A DNA stretch of 61,493 nucleotides from an uncultured Selenomonadales bacterium. GTDB taxonomy: Bacteria; Bacillota; Negativicutes; Selenomonadales; Selenomonadaceae. The stretch spans positions 1 through 61,493 of the forward strand of contig CAMUZG010000013.1 in assembly GCA_947165145.1 (NCBI GenBank). Direction: 5' to 3'. Below, one piece after another: positions 36,357 through 45,002 of this stretch (its first letter is position 1; every line of letters begins with the position of its first letter). The translations under genes were made by a program, and so were the position numbers. The notes under the pieces are model-generated. The model was given only the letters and a program-made list of their open reading frames with translations. It was not told the DNA's origin and ran no database searches.

Positions 36357-37928
36357 TTACACGTCGTAGGCAACGGGCGTCACGTCGAATATCGGCTCAA
36401 GTGACTTCACGTCGTCGAGGACGTATTGCGGAATTGGATTGTCAACCGTCAAAACCATGAGGCTTGTACCTTCAATCGCGGTCTTGCCAACGTTCATGCC
36501 GGAAATATTTATCGCGTGCTTGGCAAGGAGCGTGCCGACCATGCCGATAACGCCAGGGCGATTGATGTGCGGGCAGATGAGAATTCGTGAATGCGGGTCA
36601 ACGTCGACGCGGAAGCCGTTAATCTCGACAATGCGCCCTTCGCTACCGAAAAGAGTTCCCGTCACGATATTTCCGTTCGCCGAGACCGTCACGAGATTTG
36701 CGAAGTCCCGCGCGATGTTCGATTTAATTTCGGAAAGGTGAATGCCTCTGTCCGCCGCCAAAATGTTCGCGTTGACCAAGTTGACGTTCGTGTCCAGCGC
36801 GGCAGTCAACATGCCCTTGAGTACCGCAGTTGAAATCAGGCTTGAGTTCACGTCGGCAATCTTGCCGTTGATTTTGACCTGCACGCTTGAAATAGGTTCC
36901 TTGCTCATGCCCATAATCGTTGTGCCGAGACGTTCAGCCAAATTGAGAAATGGCGCGAGTTTTTCTAAGACGTGCGACGGAATATGCGGCAGGTTGACGG
37001 CGGTGGCAACGGGTCTATCGTTCAGAGCGTCGATAATTCCTTTGGCAACGTCGACTGAAACGCCGATTTGCGCTTCAACCGTCGAGGCTCCCAAGTGCGG
37101 CGTGATGATAATGTTCGGCAAAGTTCTCAGCGGCGAATCTTCGGCAAGCGGTTCGTTCTCAAAAACGTCAATCGCTGCTCCCGCAACAATTTTTTCCGTC
37201 AACGCTGTCACCAAATCGTTTTCGTTGATGATACCGCCGCGCGCGCAGTTAATCAATCTGACGGTCGGCTTCATTAATTTCATTTGCTCAAGCGAAATCA
37301 TATCCTTCGTCTTGTTCGTGAGCGGCATGTGCACCGTTATAAAGTCGGCAGTCTTGAAGAGTTCGTCCAATTCGACGAGTCGCACGCCGATATTTTTTGC
37401 GCGTTCATCGCTGACGAACGGGTCGTAAGCGACAACGTTCATCTCGAAGGACTGCGCACGTTTGGCGACGCCCGTACCGATTCTGCCGAGCCCGATAACG
37501 CCGAGCGTTTTGTTGCGGAGTTCGACGCCGACGAATTTTTTACGATCCCATTTGCCCGCGTGCATTGTCTGATTGGCTTGGGGAATGTTGCGACTGACGG
37601 CGAGCATCATTGCGAACGTGTGTTCAGTCGCGGCGATTGTGTTGCCGTCGGGGGAATTGATGACGATGATACCGCGTTCAGTAGCCGCCTGCAAATCGAT
37701 ATTGTCGACACCGACGCCCGCTCTGCCGATAATTTTAAGATTTGTTGCGCGTTCCAAAACATCAGCAGTGACTTTGGACGCCGAACGAACAATCAGCGCG
37801 TCGAACTTCGGAATGATGTCGAGCAGTTCGTCGTGAGAAATTTTGTCGCGAACTTCCACGTCGAAATTTTCTTTGAGCAGGGCGATACCTTCATTGGCAA
37901 TGCCGTCTGCCGCCAAAATATGAAACAT
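36357..37928 (-). CDS. serA: D-3-phosphoglycerate dehydrogenase
   Basis: Oxidises 3-phosphoglycerate to 3-phosphohydroxypyruvate, the first step of serine synthesis. It has 523 residues, the long three-domain type: the substrate domain (DALIVRSASKV), the NAD domain (LGVIGLGRIGTGVAKRA, then RLINCARGGIINE with Arg, and the catalytic His in ITPHLGAST), an intervening ASB domain, and a C-terminal ACT domain (ILICPHINRPGVIGMVGTLL, here near residues 450-470) for serine feedback. ATG 37928 has AAGGAG upstream. ComEA-like follows in the same direction. Confidence 0.96.
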   Translation of the reverse strand: MFHILAADGIANEGIALLKENFDVEVRDKISHDELLDIIPKFDALIVRSASKVTADVLERATNLKIIGRAGVGVDNIDLQAATERGIIVINSPDGNTIAATEHTFAMMLAVSRNIPQANQTMHAGKWDRKKFVGVELRNKTLGVIGLGRIGTGVAKRAQSFEMNVVAYDPFVSDERAKNIGVRLVELDELFKTADFITVHMPLTNKTKDMISLEQMKLMKPTVRLINCARGGIINENDLVTALTEKIVAGAAIDVFENEPLAEDSPLRTLPNIIITPHLGASTVEAQIGVSVDVAKGIIDALNDRPVATAVNLPHIPSHVLEKLAPFLNLAERLGTTIMGMSKEPISSVQVKINGKIADVNSSLISTAVLKGMLTAALDTNVNLVNANILAADRGIHLSEIKSNIARDFANLVTVSANGNIVTGTLFGSEGRIVEINGFRVDVDPHSRILICPHINRPGVIGMVGTLLAKHAINISGMNVGKTAIEGTSLMVLTVDNPIPQYVLDDVKSLEPIFDVTPVAYDV

Positions 37929-37981
37929 GTGAATATCTCCTTTGCGTTTGAAGTAAAATCTTCGGAGCCGTAATGATATTT

Positions 37982-38020
37982 CTAGTCCCTAGTCTCTAAC
38001 AACTAACAACTAGTCCCTAC
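37982..38020. repeat. CTAGTCCCTAGTC / AACTAAC repeat
   Basis: CTAGTCC, CTAGTCT and CTAACAA units in a seven-base rhythm lie between the divergent serA and mreB genes. The same seven-base spacing is seen in the AATTCC and AGTTATG repeats. Confidence 0.65.
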
Positions 38021-38086
38021 GTAATTCTGCCGCCGCGCGAAATTCCCTGCAACAAATTTAACGACGTAGGCGAATCACATTCCCGC

Positions 38087-38115
38087 TTGTAAATGAAAAT
38101 AAAGCATGATAAAAT
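38087..38115 (+). promoter_or_regulatory. Putative mreB promoter
   Basis: -35 TTGTAA at 38087-38092, a 17-base spacer, and -10 TAAAAT at 38110-38115, 52 bases before the mreB start. It may drive the whole transporter cluster, as no other promoter is evident before 46111. Confidence 0.6.
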
Positions 38116-38166
38116 CCGTGCGTCTTACAGAAATTTTTTATACATTGGCAGAAAGGAGTTTTCAAT

Positions 38167-39156
38167 TTGTTTGGGATGTCAATGAGCGTCGGAATAGATT
38201 TGGGCACGGCAAACATTTTGGTCTACGTTAAAGGAAAGGGCATTGTTTTGCGTGAACCGTCGGTCGTCGCCGTCGACAAGGATAGCGATAAAATTTTGGC
38301 TATCGGCGAAGAAGCCCGCGATATGATCGGTCGCACGCCTGGCAATATCGTCGCAATTCGTCCGCTCAAAGACGGCGTTATTGCCGATTACGAGATGACC
38401 GAAGCGATGATTCGTCACTTCCTTGAAAAAGTCGTCGGCAGATCGTTCCTGTTCCGTCCACGAGTAATGATTTGCGTGCCGACAGGTGTCAATGCCGTAG
38501 AAAAACGCGCCGTTCAAGAAGCAGCCGAACAAGCCGGTGCCAAAAAGACCGAACTCATTGAAGAGCCGATAGCCGCAGCGTTGGGCGCAGGTATCGACAT
38601 TTCCGAACCCGTCGGCTCAATGGTCATCGACATCGGCGGCGGCACGTGCGACGTTGCAGTTATTTCTTTGGGCGGAATCGTGGTCGGCGAAAGTTTGCGC
38701 GTGGCGGGCGACAAATTCAACAGCGACATCGAACTTTACATCAAAAAGGAATACAACTTGATGATTGGCGAACGCACCGCCGAGAACATCAAAATCAAAA
38801 TCGGCGCGGCTTATCAGACTGCTCGCAAAGAATCACTCTCCGTGCGTGGTCGCGACATCGTCAGCGGTCTGCCGAAAAATATCACCGTCGAATCGGACGA
38901 GATTGCCAACGCGGTGAATGACTCCGTCGAAAATATCGTTGCCTGCGTCAAAAATGTTTTGGAGAAGACACCGCCCGAACTTGCCTCCGACATTATGGAT
39001 CACGGAATTATTTTGACTGGCGGCGGCGCAATGCTCTACGGTTTGGCTGATTTGATTCGCAAGGAAACGAATATCCCGACAATGCTAGCCGACGACCCGT
39101 TGAGTTGCGTGGCTCTCGGCACGGGCAAAGCGATCGAGTCCAGCAAAACTTTTTGA
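38167..39156 (+). CDS. mreB: MreB/Mbl cell-shape actin homologue
   Basis: Bacterial actin that organises lateral wall synthesis as membrane-bound filaments. It has 329 residues. Nucleotide-binding motifs are GIDLGTANILVYVKGKG (phosphate 1), VIDIGGGTCDVAVISLGG (phosphate 2, split here around residues 157-174) and ILTGGGAML (adenosine), with EEPIAAALGAG in between. The N-terminal MFGMSM is a typical start, which supports TTG 38167, nine bases after AAGGAG. mreC and mreD do not follow; instead the binding-protein cluster begins 30 bases downstream without a terminator. It may be an Mbl-type second copy. Confidence 0.94.
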   Translation: MFGMSMSVGIDLGTANILVYVKGKGIVLREPSVVAVDKDSDKILAIGEEARDMIGRTPGNIVAIRPLKDGVIADYEMTEAMIRHFLEKVVGRSFLFRPRVMICVPTGVNAVEKRAVQEAAEQAGAKKTELIEEPIAAALGAGIDISEPVGSMVIDIGGGTCDVAVISLGGIVVGESLRVAGDKFNSDIELYIKKEYNLMIGERTAENIKIKIGAAYQTARKESLSVRGRDIVSGLPKNITVESDEIANAVNDSVENIVACVKNVLEKTPPELASDIMDHGIILTGGGAMLYGLADLIRKETNIPTMLADDPLSCVALGTGKAIESSKTF

Positions 39157-39186
39157 CGCGACGACGCTAAAGGAGGCTTTTATTCA

Positions 39187-40056
39187 GTGAAACTCAAGAA
39201 ACTCGTCAAGGTGCTCTTGTCGTGCGTTGTGGCGGGCGCATTGTTCACGGGTTGCGGCGATAACGGCGGTCAACCTGCTGACGATTCCTCCGCGTCAACC
39301 GTCAAGTTCGGCATGATGTCTTTGCTCAACAGCGACGAAAAATCATTCGGTGACATTCTCGCCGCAGTCGAAGAGCAAACAGGGCTCAACAACACGCGCC
39401 ACTTGCCGAAGTTCTACGACAGCTTGAAGACAATGCAGATGAGTATTGACGCCGGCGCAATCGAAGAAATCAGCTTGTATAAATCCGTGGCGGGATATCT
39501 TGTTGCCAAGAACGACAAATACGAACTCGTCCCCAACAACGCGCTGAACAAAATTTCTTACTCGTTCTGTTTCGCCGTGCGTCAAGATGACGAAATGCTT
39601 AAAGACGAACTCAACAAAGTTATCGACGAGATGAAGGCTGACGGTACGCTCGACGTGCTCATCGACGAATACATTACAAACGTCGACAAGGTCAAAGAAA
39701 TTCCCGCCGTCAAAATCTCGACGATTGACGGAGCGCAGAAAATTAAAGTTGGTGTGACGGGCGACTTGCCACCGCTTGACTTGGTGCTTGCCGACAATTC
39801 CCCTGCAGGTTTCAATACCGCAATGCTCGCCGAAATTGCAAAACGTCTCGGCAAGAACGTTGAAATTGTTCAGATTGAGAGCGGTGCACGTGCCGCGGCG
39901 TTATCGTCGAAAGTTATTGACGTGGCGTTTTGGGCAGTCGTTCCATTCGGCATTGACGGCATCCCCAGCGACATCGACGAGCCCGACGGAACTGACTTGA
40001 GCACGCCATATTTCCGCGATAACGTTGCGCACATCAGACTTAAGGATAAAAAATAA
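39187..40056 (+). CDS. Permuted amino-acid-binding lipoprotein 1 of 6
   Basis: Predicted surface lipoprotein of 289 residues with lipobox LFTGC (Cys23) and a Gly/Ser-rich linker. Canonical family 3 binding proteins start with a DxxxPPF-type strand and GF-D-DL helix (part A) and end with AL...G.DA, a central strand and LKADGT (part B). Here B comes first: residues 39-164 contain SIDAGAIEEIS, FAVRQDDEML and MKADGTLDVLIDEY. A follows at 186-285: KVGVTGDLPPLD, SPAGFNTAMLAEIAKRLG, ARAAALSSKVIDVAFW, TPYFRDN. The start is GTG 39187 after AAAGGAGG. It is the first gene after mreB. A substrate-binding role for the downstream permease/ATPase is inferred. Confidence 0.82.
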   Translation: MKLKKLVKVLLSCVVAGALFTGCGDNGGQPADDSSASTVKFGMMSLLNSDEKSFGDILAAVEEQTGLNNTRHLPKFYDSLKTMQMSIDAGAIEEISLYKSVAGYLVAKNDKYELVPNNALNKISYSFCFAVRQDDEMLKDELNKVIDEMKADGTLDVLIDEYITNVDKVKEIPAVKISTIDGAQKIKVGVTGDLPPLDLVLADNSPAGFNTAMLAEIAKRLGKNVEIVQIESGARAAALSSKVIDVAFWAVVPFGIDGIPSDIDEPDGTDLSTPYFRDNVAHIRLKDKK

Positions 40057-40076
40057 ATTTACGGAGGTTTTCCACA

Positions 40077-40946
40077 ATGAAATTAAAAAAGGCAGTCAAG
40101 CTTCTCTTGTCCTGCGTGTTGGCTGGAGCATTGTTCACAGGTTGCGGCGGTAATGGCGGCAACGGTGGCGATACTCCTGTCGACAATCCGCCCGCGTCGA
40201 CCATCAAGCTCGGCATGATTACGCACCTTAACGCCAACGAAAAGCGTATGGAAGAAATTCTTGACAACGTCACCGAGAAAACGGGTGTCAACGTCTCGAA
40301 GTACGCGATTACTTTTTACAACAACTTGAATCTCATGCAGATGGGCATTGAGTCCGGTAGCGTCGACCAAATCAGCACTTATAATTGCGTGGCGAACTAC
40401 ATCACCGCGACGAACGACAAATATTCCGTCGTTCCCGACAAAGCTTTCGGCAAACTCACCGACTCGTTCTGCTTCGCCGTGCGCAAAGACGATACCGAAC
40501 TTAAAGCTGACTTGGACAAAGTTATCGACGAAATGAAGGCTGACGGCACGCTCGACAATCTGGTTAAAGTGTACATTACCGACGTCAATCCCGATAACAT
40601 TCCCGTTGTTGAAATCCCGACGATTGACGGTGCCGAAACGATTAAAATCGGTTTGACGGGCGACCTTCCGCCGCTCGATTTGGTTTTGGCTGATGATTCT
40701 CCTGCGGGCTTCAATACCGCAATGCTCGCCGAAATTGCAAAACGTCTCGACAGGAACATTGAAATTGTCGGCATTGACAGCAGTGCGCGTGCCGCAGCGT
40801 TGACCTCGAATCAAATTGACGTGGTCTTCTGGACAATCGTCCCCAACGGCGACAAAGTCCCCGCCGACATCGACAAGCCCGACGGTATAGAGTTGAGCAA
40901 GCCTTATTTCAGCGACAACGTTGAGCATCTCAAATTCAATAAATAA
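40077..40946 (+). CDS. Permuted amino-acid-binding lipoprotein 2 of 6
   Basis: 289 residues, lipobox LFTGC (Cys23). The closest relatives by eye are copies 1 and 4. Part B spans about 42-168 (YNNLNLMQMGIESGSVDQIS, FAVRKDDTELK, MKADGTLDNLVK). Part A spans about 187-285 (KIGLTGDLPPLDLVLAD, SPAGFNTAMLAEIAKRL, ARAAALTSNQIDVVFW, KPYFSDN). The Arg that normally follows part A and grips the ligand carboxylate (ITxxR type) has no obvious counterpart. ATG 40077 has an ACGGAGG site; the gap to copy 1 is 20 bases. Confidence 0.82.
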   Translation: MKLKKAVKLLLSCVLAGALFTGCGGNGGNGGDTPVDNPPASTIKLGMITHLNANEKRMEEILDNVTEKTGVNVSKYAITFYNNLNLMQMGIESGSVDQISTYNCVANYITATNDKYSVVPDKAFGKLTDSFCFAVRKDDTELKADLDKVIDEMKADGTLDNLVKVYITDVNPDNIPVVEIPTIDGAETIKIGLTGDLPPLDLVLADDSPAGFNTAMLAEIAKRLDRNIEIVGIDSSARAAALTSNQIDVVFWTIVPNGDKVPADIDKPDGIELSKPYFSDNVEHLKFNK

Positions 40947-40955
40947 GGAATCGAC

Positions 40956-41762
40956 ATGAAAAAATTTTTCGCGCTCGCATTGATTGTTTGCGCTTTGTTG
41001 ATGACGGGTTGCGGCGACGACGAAATAAAAAAAGTCGGCACGATTAAATATCTGAACATCACGGAAACGGAAGTCGATAACGCTTCGCCGCGAAATACTG
41101 CCGCGCACTCCAATCACAAGCACGTTTTCTTCGACAACATGAACTCGATGGTTGCGGCTCTGCAAGCGGGACAAATTCACGAGATGAGCGTTTACGAGAC
41201 CGTCGGCAATTATCTTTCGTCGATGAACCCCAATATGAAATTTGAATTCAGCGAACCTGTTGCCACGGATAATTTTTCGCTGGCACTGCTTGAAGAAAAT
41301 CAAGAGCTGAAAAAAGAATTCAACGACGCGATTTTGAAACTCACTGCGGACGGCACGCTTTCAAAGCTCGTGAAAACTTACATTTCCGAATCGAATACCG
41401 TCAAGACGCCTGAAGCCGTCGAGTTGCCGACGTTCTACGGCGAACCGACAATTAAAATCGGCGTGACGGGCGACCTGCCGCTAATGGATTACATTCGCGA
41501 AGACGGATTGCCTGCAGGCTTCAACACAGCCGTTCTTGCCGAACTCAGTCGCCGCATGGAAAAAAATTTCGTGCTCGTGCAAATTGAGAGCGGAGCCCGT
41601 GCCGCCGCGTTGACTTCAAAACTTGTTGACGCTGTCTTTTGGGCAGTCTCACCGAAATTAAACGGCGTGCTCCCGACGGACTTCGACACGCCCGAAGGTG
41701 TTGTGCTGACCAAACCGTATTTTTCCGACGAAATTGTTCACGTTTACTTGAAAGACAAATGA
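40956..41762 (+). CDS. Permuted amino-acid-binding lipoprotein 3 of 6
   Basis: The shortest copy, 268 residues, lipobox LMTGC (Cys19) with almost no linker. It belongs with copy 5 to a second subtype, marked by HVFFDNMNSMVAAL in part B and a KLTADGTL helix. Part B is about 27-143 and part A about 165-265 (KIGVTGDLPLMDYI, LPAGFNTAVLAELSRRM, ARAAALTSKLVDAVFW, KPYFSDE). The usual PPLD has become PLMD. ATG 40956 has an AAGGAA site. The nine-base gap to copy 2 indicates a single transcript. Confidence 0.82.
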   Translation: MKKFFALALIVCALLMTGCGDDEIKKVGTIKYLNITETEVDNASPRNTAAHSNHKHVFFDNMNSMVAALQAGQIHEMSVYETVGNYLSSMNPNMKFEFSEPVATDNFSLALLEENQELKKEFNDAILKLTADGTLSKLVKTYISESNTVKTPEAVELPTFYGEPTIKIGVTGDLPLMDYIREDGLPAGFNTAVLAELSRRMEKNFVLVQIESGARAAALTSKLVDAVFWAVSPKLNGVLPTDFDTPEGVVLTKPYFSDEIVHVYLKDK

Positions 41763-41771
41763 GGTATCTGC

Positions 41772-42608
41772 ATGAAAAAAATTTTTGCGTTGCTGATGAT
41801 TTGCGCACTCGTGTTGATTACGGGTTGCGGCGGCGGCAACGAACCTTCCGAAAAAAAATCTGATGAAGTTCGTCTCGGCATGATTGCGCACCTTAACGCG
41901 ACCGAACAGAAGATGAACGAAATTTACAACAAGCTCGTCGAGAAGGCGGGACTCAAGCTCGTCAAGTACACGCCAAAATTCTACGACAACCTTAATCAAA
42001 TGAGCATGGACGCGGAGGCGGGCAACGTCGATCAGCTGAGTGTTTACGGTTGCGTTGCGAATTACTTCACCGCGACGAACGACAAATTCGAGATTGACCC
42101 GACGTTTAAAGCGGGCATTTTCAACGATTCGTTCTGCTTCGCCGTGCGCAAAGATGATACCGCGCTTAAAGCTGACCTCGACAAAACTATCGACGAGATG
42201 AAGGCTGACGGCACGCTTGACAATCTGGTTAAAACGTACATCACCGACGTTAAAGCCGACAACATTCCCGCCGTCGAAATCCCGACGATTGACGGTGCGC
42301 CGACGATTAAAGTTGGTTTGACGGGCGACTTGCCCCCGCTTGACTTGGTGCTTGCTGACAATTCTCCCGCAGGTTTCAATACCGCATTGCTCGCCGAAAT
42401 TGCAAAACGTCTTGGCAGAAATATCGAAGTCGTCAGAATTGAGAGCGGCGCACGTGCCGCAGCGTTGACTTCAAATCAGATTGACGTTATCTTTTGGGCA
42501 ATAATCCCCAACAATGATATGCCCGCCGACATCGACAAGCCCGAAGGCGTCGAATTTACCGTTCCGTATTTCAGCGACAACATTACGCATCTCAAGTTGA
42601 AAAAATGA
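41772..42608 (+). CDS. Permuted amino-acid-binding lipoprotein 4 of 6
   Basis: 278 residues, lipobox LITGC (Cys19). It groups with copies 1 and 2: part B about 33-158 (KFYDNLNQMSMDAEAG, FAVRKDDTALKADLD, MKADGTLDNLVKTYI) and part A about 178-275 (KVGLTGDLPPLDLVLAD, SPAGFNTALLAEIAKRLG, ARAAALTSNQIDVIFW, VPYFSDN). Its signal peptide, however, is of the MKKIF type seen in copies 5 and 6, so the N-terminus and body may have been shuffled between paralogues. ATG 41772 has GAGG upstream; the gap to copy 3 is nine bases. Confidence 0.82.
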   Translation: MKKIFALLMICALVLITGCGGGNEPSEKKSDEVRLGMIAHLNATEQKMNEIYNKLVEKAGLKLVKYTPKFYDNLNQMSMDAEAGNVDQLSVYGCVANYFTATNDKFEIDPTFKAGIFNDSFCFAVRKDDTALKADLDKTIDEMKADGTLDNLVKTYITDVKADNIPAVEIPTIDGAPTIKVGLTGDLPPLDLVLADNSPAGFNTALLAEIAKRLGRNIEVVRIESGARAAALTSNQIDVIFWAIIPNNDMPADIDKPEGVEFTVPYFSDNITHLKLKK

Positions 42609-42617
42609 GGTGACTTG

Positions 42618-43469
42618 ATGAAAAAAATTTTTGTCCTGCTGATGATTTGTGCGTTCGCGTTGATGACGGGTTGCGGCGGCGGCAACGAACATTCCAATAA
42701 AAAACCCGACGCTCCAATCAAACTCGGCACGATTAAACATCTGAACGTCACGGAAACTTTGCTCGACACCTACTTCGAGAAGGCTGCCTCCCGCATGAAT
42801 CAAACTTCCAGCATGCACGCGCCCAATCACGTTTTCTTTGACAATATGGTTTCAATGCTCGCCGCGCTGGACGCTGGACAAGTCGACGCAATAAGCACTT
42901 ATCAAAGCGTGTCGAATTATCTGGTTGCGCAGAACGACAAGTTTGAAGTCATGAACGACCGCGTCCCGAAAGTTTCCGATTCGTTTTGCTGTGCCATGCG
43001 CGAAGATGATACCGCGTTGAAGAAAGAATTCGACGACGCGATTTTGAAACTCACTGCGGACGGCACGTTGGCAAAACTCGTGAAGACTTACATCAGCGAA
43101 CTTGATTACACTGCCACGCCGCCAATCGTCGACATGCCGAAATTTGACGGTGCCGCGACGATTAAAGTTGCAGTGACGGGCGACTTGCCCCCACTCGATT
43201 ACGTCAGTGCGGACGGCACTCCTGCAGGTTTCAATACGGCGTTGCTTGCGGAAATCAGTCGGATTACCGGGAAAAATTTTGAGCTCGTGCAAATCGACAG
43301 CGGTGCCCGTGCCGCCGCATTGACATCAAAACTTGTCGACGTTGTATTCTGGGCTGTCGTGCCGCTTCAAGATACTCTCGCGCCGCCTGATTGCGATAAA
43401 CCCGAAGGCGTCATTCTGACTGAACCGTATTTTTCCGACGAAGTTACCCACGTCAATTTAAAAAAATGA
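42618..43469 (+). CDS. Permuted amino-acid-binding lipoprotein 5 of 6
   Basis: 283 residues from ATG 42618, lipobox LMTGC (Cys19). The in-frame TTG three bases earlier is less well spaced from GAGGTG. Subtype of copy 3: part B about 34-160 (HVFFDNMVSMLAALDAGQVD, CAMREDDTALKKEF, KLTADGTLAKLVKTYI) and part A about 181-280 (KVAVTGDLPPLDYVSADG, TPAGFNTALLAEISRI, ARAAALTSKLVDVVFW, EPYFSDE). It shares long stretches of near-identical protein with copy 3, pointing to duplication within the cluster. Confidence 0.82.
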   Translation: MKKIFVLLMICAFALMTGCGGGNEHSNKKPDAPIKLGTIKHLNVTETLLDTYFEKAASRMNQTSSMHAPNHVFFDNMVSMLAALDAGQVDAISTYQSVSNYLVAQNDKFEVMNDRVPKVSDSFCCAMREDDTALKKEFDDAILKLTADGTLAKLVKTYISELDYTATPPIVDMPKFDGAATIKVAVTGDLPPLDYVSADGTPAGFNTALLAEISRITGKNFELVQIDSGARAAALTSKLVDVVFWAVVPLQDTLAPPDCDKPEGVILTEPYFSDEVTHVNLKK

Positions 43470-43478
43470 GGTGTCCAC

Positions 43479-44336
43479 ATGAAAAAAATTTTTACACTGC
43501 TGACGATTTGCGCACTCGCTTTAATGACGGGCTGCGGTATCGGCGGCGACAATCCCAAACCTATCGACACGGACGGCGGCAAAATCAAGCTCGGCATGAT
43601 AACCCGACTCAATGCCAGCGAAGAGAATTTCGACGAATTCATGAAAAAGGTTGAAGAGAACTTAGGCATCAGAATCGCGTCGCACAAGTCGATTTTCTTC
43701 GACAGTCTGAATCAAATGCAATCCGCCCTGCAATCGGGACAGATTGACGAGATAAGCACTTATCGTAGCGTTGCGCGGTACATGATTGCCAAAGAGCCGC
43801 GTTGCCAGGTTTTGAAAGATCATTCGCTCGAATTCATTGATTCGTTCTGCTTTGCACTGCGTAGCGACGAAAAAGAACTCCGTGATTCGCTCAACATGGT
43901 TATTAAGGAAATGCAGGACGACGGCACGCTCGGACGCTTGACCAAAGAATATATCGACGACATCAACGCAGAGACTGACCCGCCCGTAATCGAATTGCCG
44001 ACATTTGAAGGCGCACAGACGATTAAAATTGCAGTGACGGGCGACCTTCCCCCGCTTGACTATGTTGGCGCAGACGGTAAAGCCGCAGGCTTCAATACGG
44101 CTGTTCTCGCTGAAATCGGCAATCGCATGTTGAAAAATATCGAACTCGTGCAGGTCGACAGTGGAGCGCGTGCAGCCGCGTTGACTTCAAAGCAAGTCGA
44201 CGTTGTATTCTGGGCAATCGTTCCCGTCAGCGAAATCATTCCTGCTGACACCGACAAGCCCGACGGTATCGAACTCACCAATCCTTACTACAAGGACAAA
44301 ATCGTTCACATCGAGTTCAAAGAAGAGAAGAAGTAA
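43479..44336 (+). CDS. Permuted amino-acid-binding lipoprotein 6 of 6
   Basis: 285 residues, lipobox LMTGC (Cys19). Intermediate between the two subtypes: part B about 36-160 (SIFFDSLNQMQSALQSGQID, FALRSDEKELRDSLN, MQDDGTLGRLTKEY) and part A about 181-281 (KIAVTGDLPPLDYVGADG, AAGFNTAVLAEIGNRM, ARAAALTSKQVDVVFW, NPYYKDK). ATG 43479 has GAGGTG upstream. It lies three bases before the permease gene, the tightest junction in the cluster, so it may be the founding partner of the transporter. Confidence 0.82.
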   Translation: MKKIFTLLTICALALMTGCGIGGDNPKPIDTDGGKIKLGMITRLNASEENFDEFMKKVEENLGIRIASHKSIFFDSLNQMQSALQSGQIDEISTYRSVARYMIAKEPRCQVLKDHSLEFIDSFCFALRSDEKELRDSLNMVIKEMQDDGTLGRLTKEYIDDINAETDPPVIELPTFEGAQTIKIAVTGDLPPLDYVGADGKAAGFNTAVLAEIGNRMLKNIELVQVDSGARAAALTSKQVDVVFWAIVPVSEIIPADTDKPDGIELTNPYYKDKIVHIEFKEEKK

Positions 44337-44339
44337 TCT

Positions 44340-45002
44340 ATGGAGTTCACAGACTTACTTTACAAAATTTTCCTGAAGGACGGCGGCTGGCTGACGATCC
44401 TGCGCGGACTCGGCGTAACGGTAGAAATTTCGTTGCTGTCGATAATTTTCGGGACGCTACTCGGCTCGTTGCTATGTTTCTTTCGAGTCGGTAAATTTGT
44501 GCCTCTGAGAATCTTCGCGCAAGTCTACATCTCGATAATCCGCGGGTCGCCCGTGCTGATGTTGTTGATGTTGCTGTTCTACGGCGTCTTCGCGCGAACC
44601 GGCATGAGCCCTGTTATCGTGGCGGTGATAACTTTTTCAATGCACACGGCGGCACACGTCGCGGAACTGTTGCGGTCGGCACTCATGGCACTCGACAAAG
44701 GACAAGTCGAAGCGGCGCGAACTCTCGGCTTTTCAAAGTGGCAAGCCTTCAAACTCGTCACGTTGCCTCAGCTCGCACAAATCGCTAAGCCCGTTTATCA
44801 GTCGACAATCGTCAATCTGATTCAATGGACAAGCGTCGTCGGCTACGTCACGATAACCGATTTGACGCGCGTGATAAACAACATCGCCTCGCGCACAATG
44901 CAACCGATGATCACGATTATCGGCGGTATGATAATTTATCTCGCGCTCAGCTACATCATTTACGGGCTGTTTCATCTTTCTGAACGGAGAAAAATCAAAT
45001 GA
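44340..45002 (+). CDS. Amino-acid-type ABC importer permease
   Basis: Inner-membrane permease of 220 residues in the HisM/GlnP family. About five hydrophobic segments; the conserved N-terminal GLGVTVEISLLSI and the EAA loop EAARTLGFSKWQAFKLVTLPQ (here at about residues 122-142), which docks on the ATPase, are clear. One permease gene suggests a homodimer. ATG 44340 has only a weak purine-rich site, and translation is probably coupled to the binding-protein gene three bases upstream. It overlaps the ATPase gene by four bases. The family usually imports polar amino acids. Confidence 0.92.
   Translation: MEFTDLLYKIFLKDGGWLTILRGLGVTVEISLLSIIFGTLLGSLLCFFRVGKFVPLRIFAQVYISIIRGSPVLMLLMLLFYGVFARTGMSPVIVAVITFSMHTAAHVAELLRSALMALDKGQVEAARTLGFSKWQAFKLVTLPQLAQIAKPVYQSTIVNLIQWTSVVGYVTITDLTRVINNIASRTMQPMITIIGGMIIYLALSYIIYGLFHLSERRKIK

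Noticed and set aside
39187-44336. Misplaced gene borders (A half of one gene plus B half of the next forming normal proteins)
   Set aside because: Every B half is preceded by its own signal peptide, lipobox, ribosome binding site and start, and every A half ends in a stop, so the permuted order is the encoded one.
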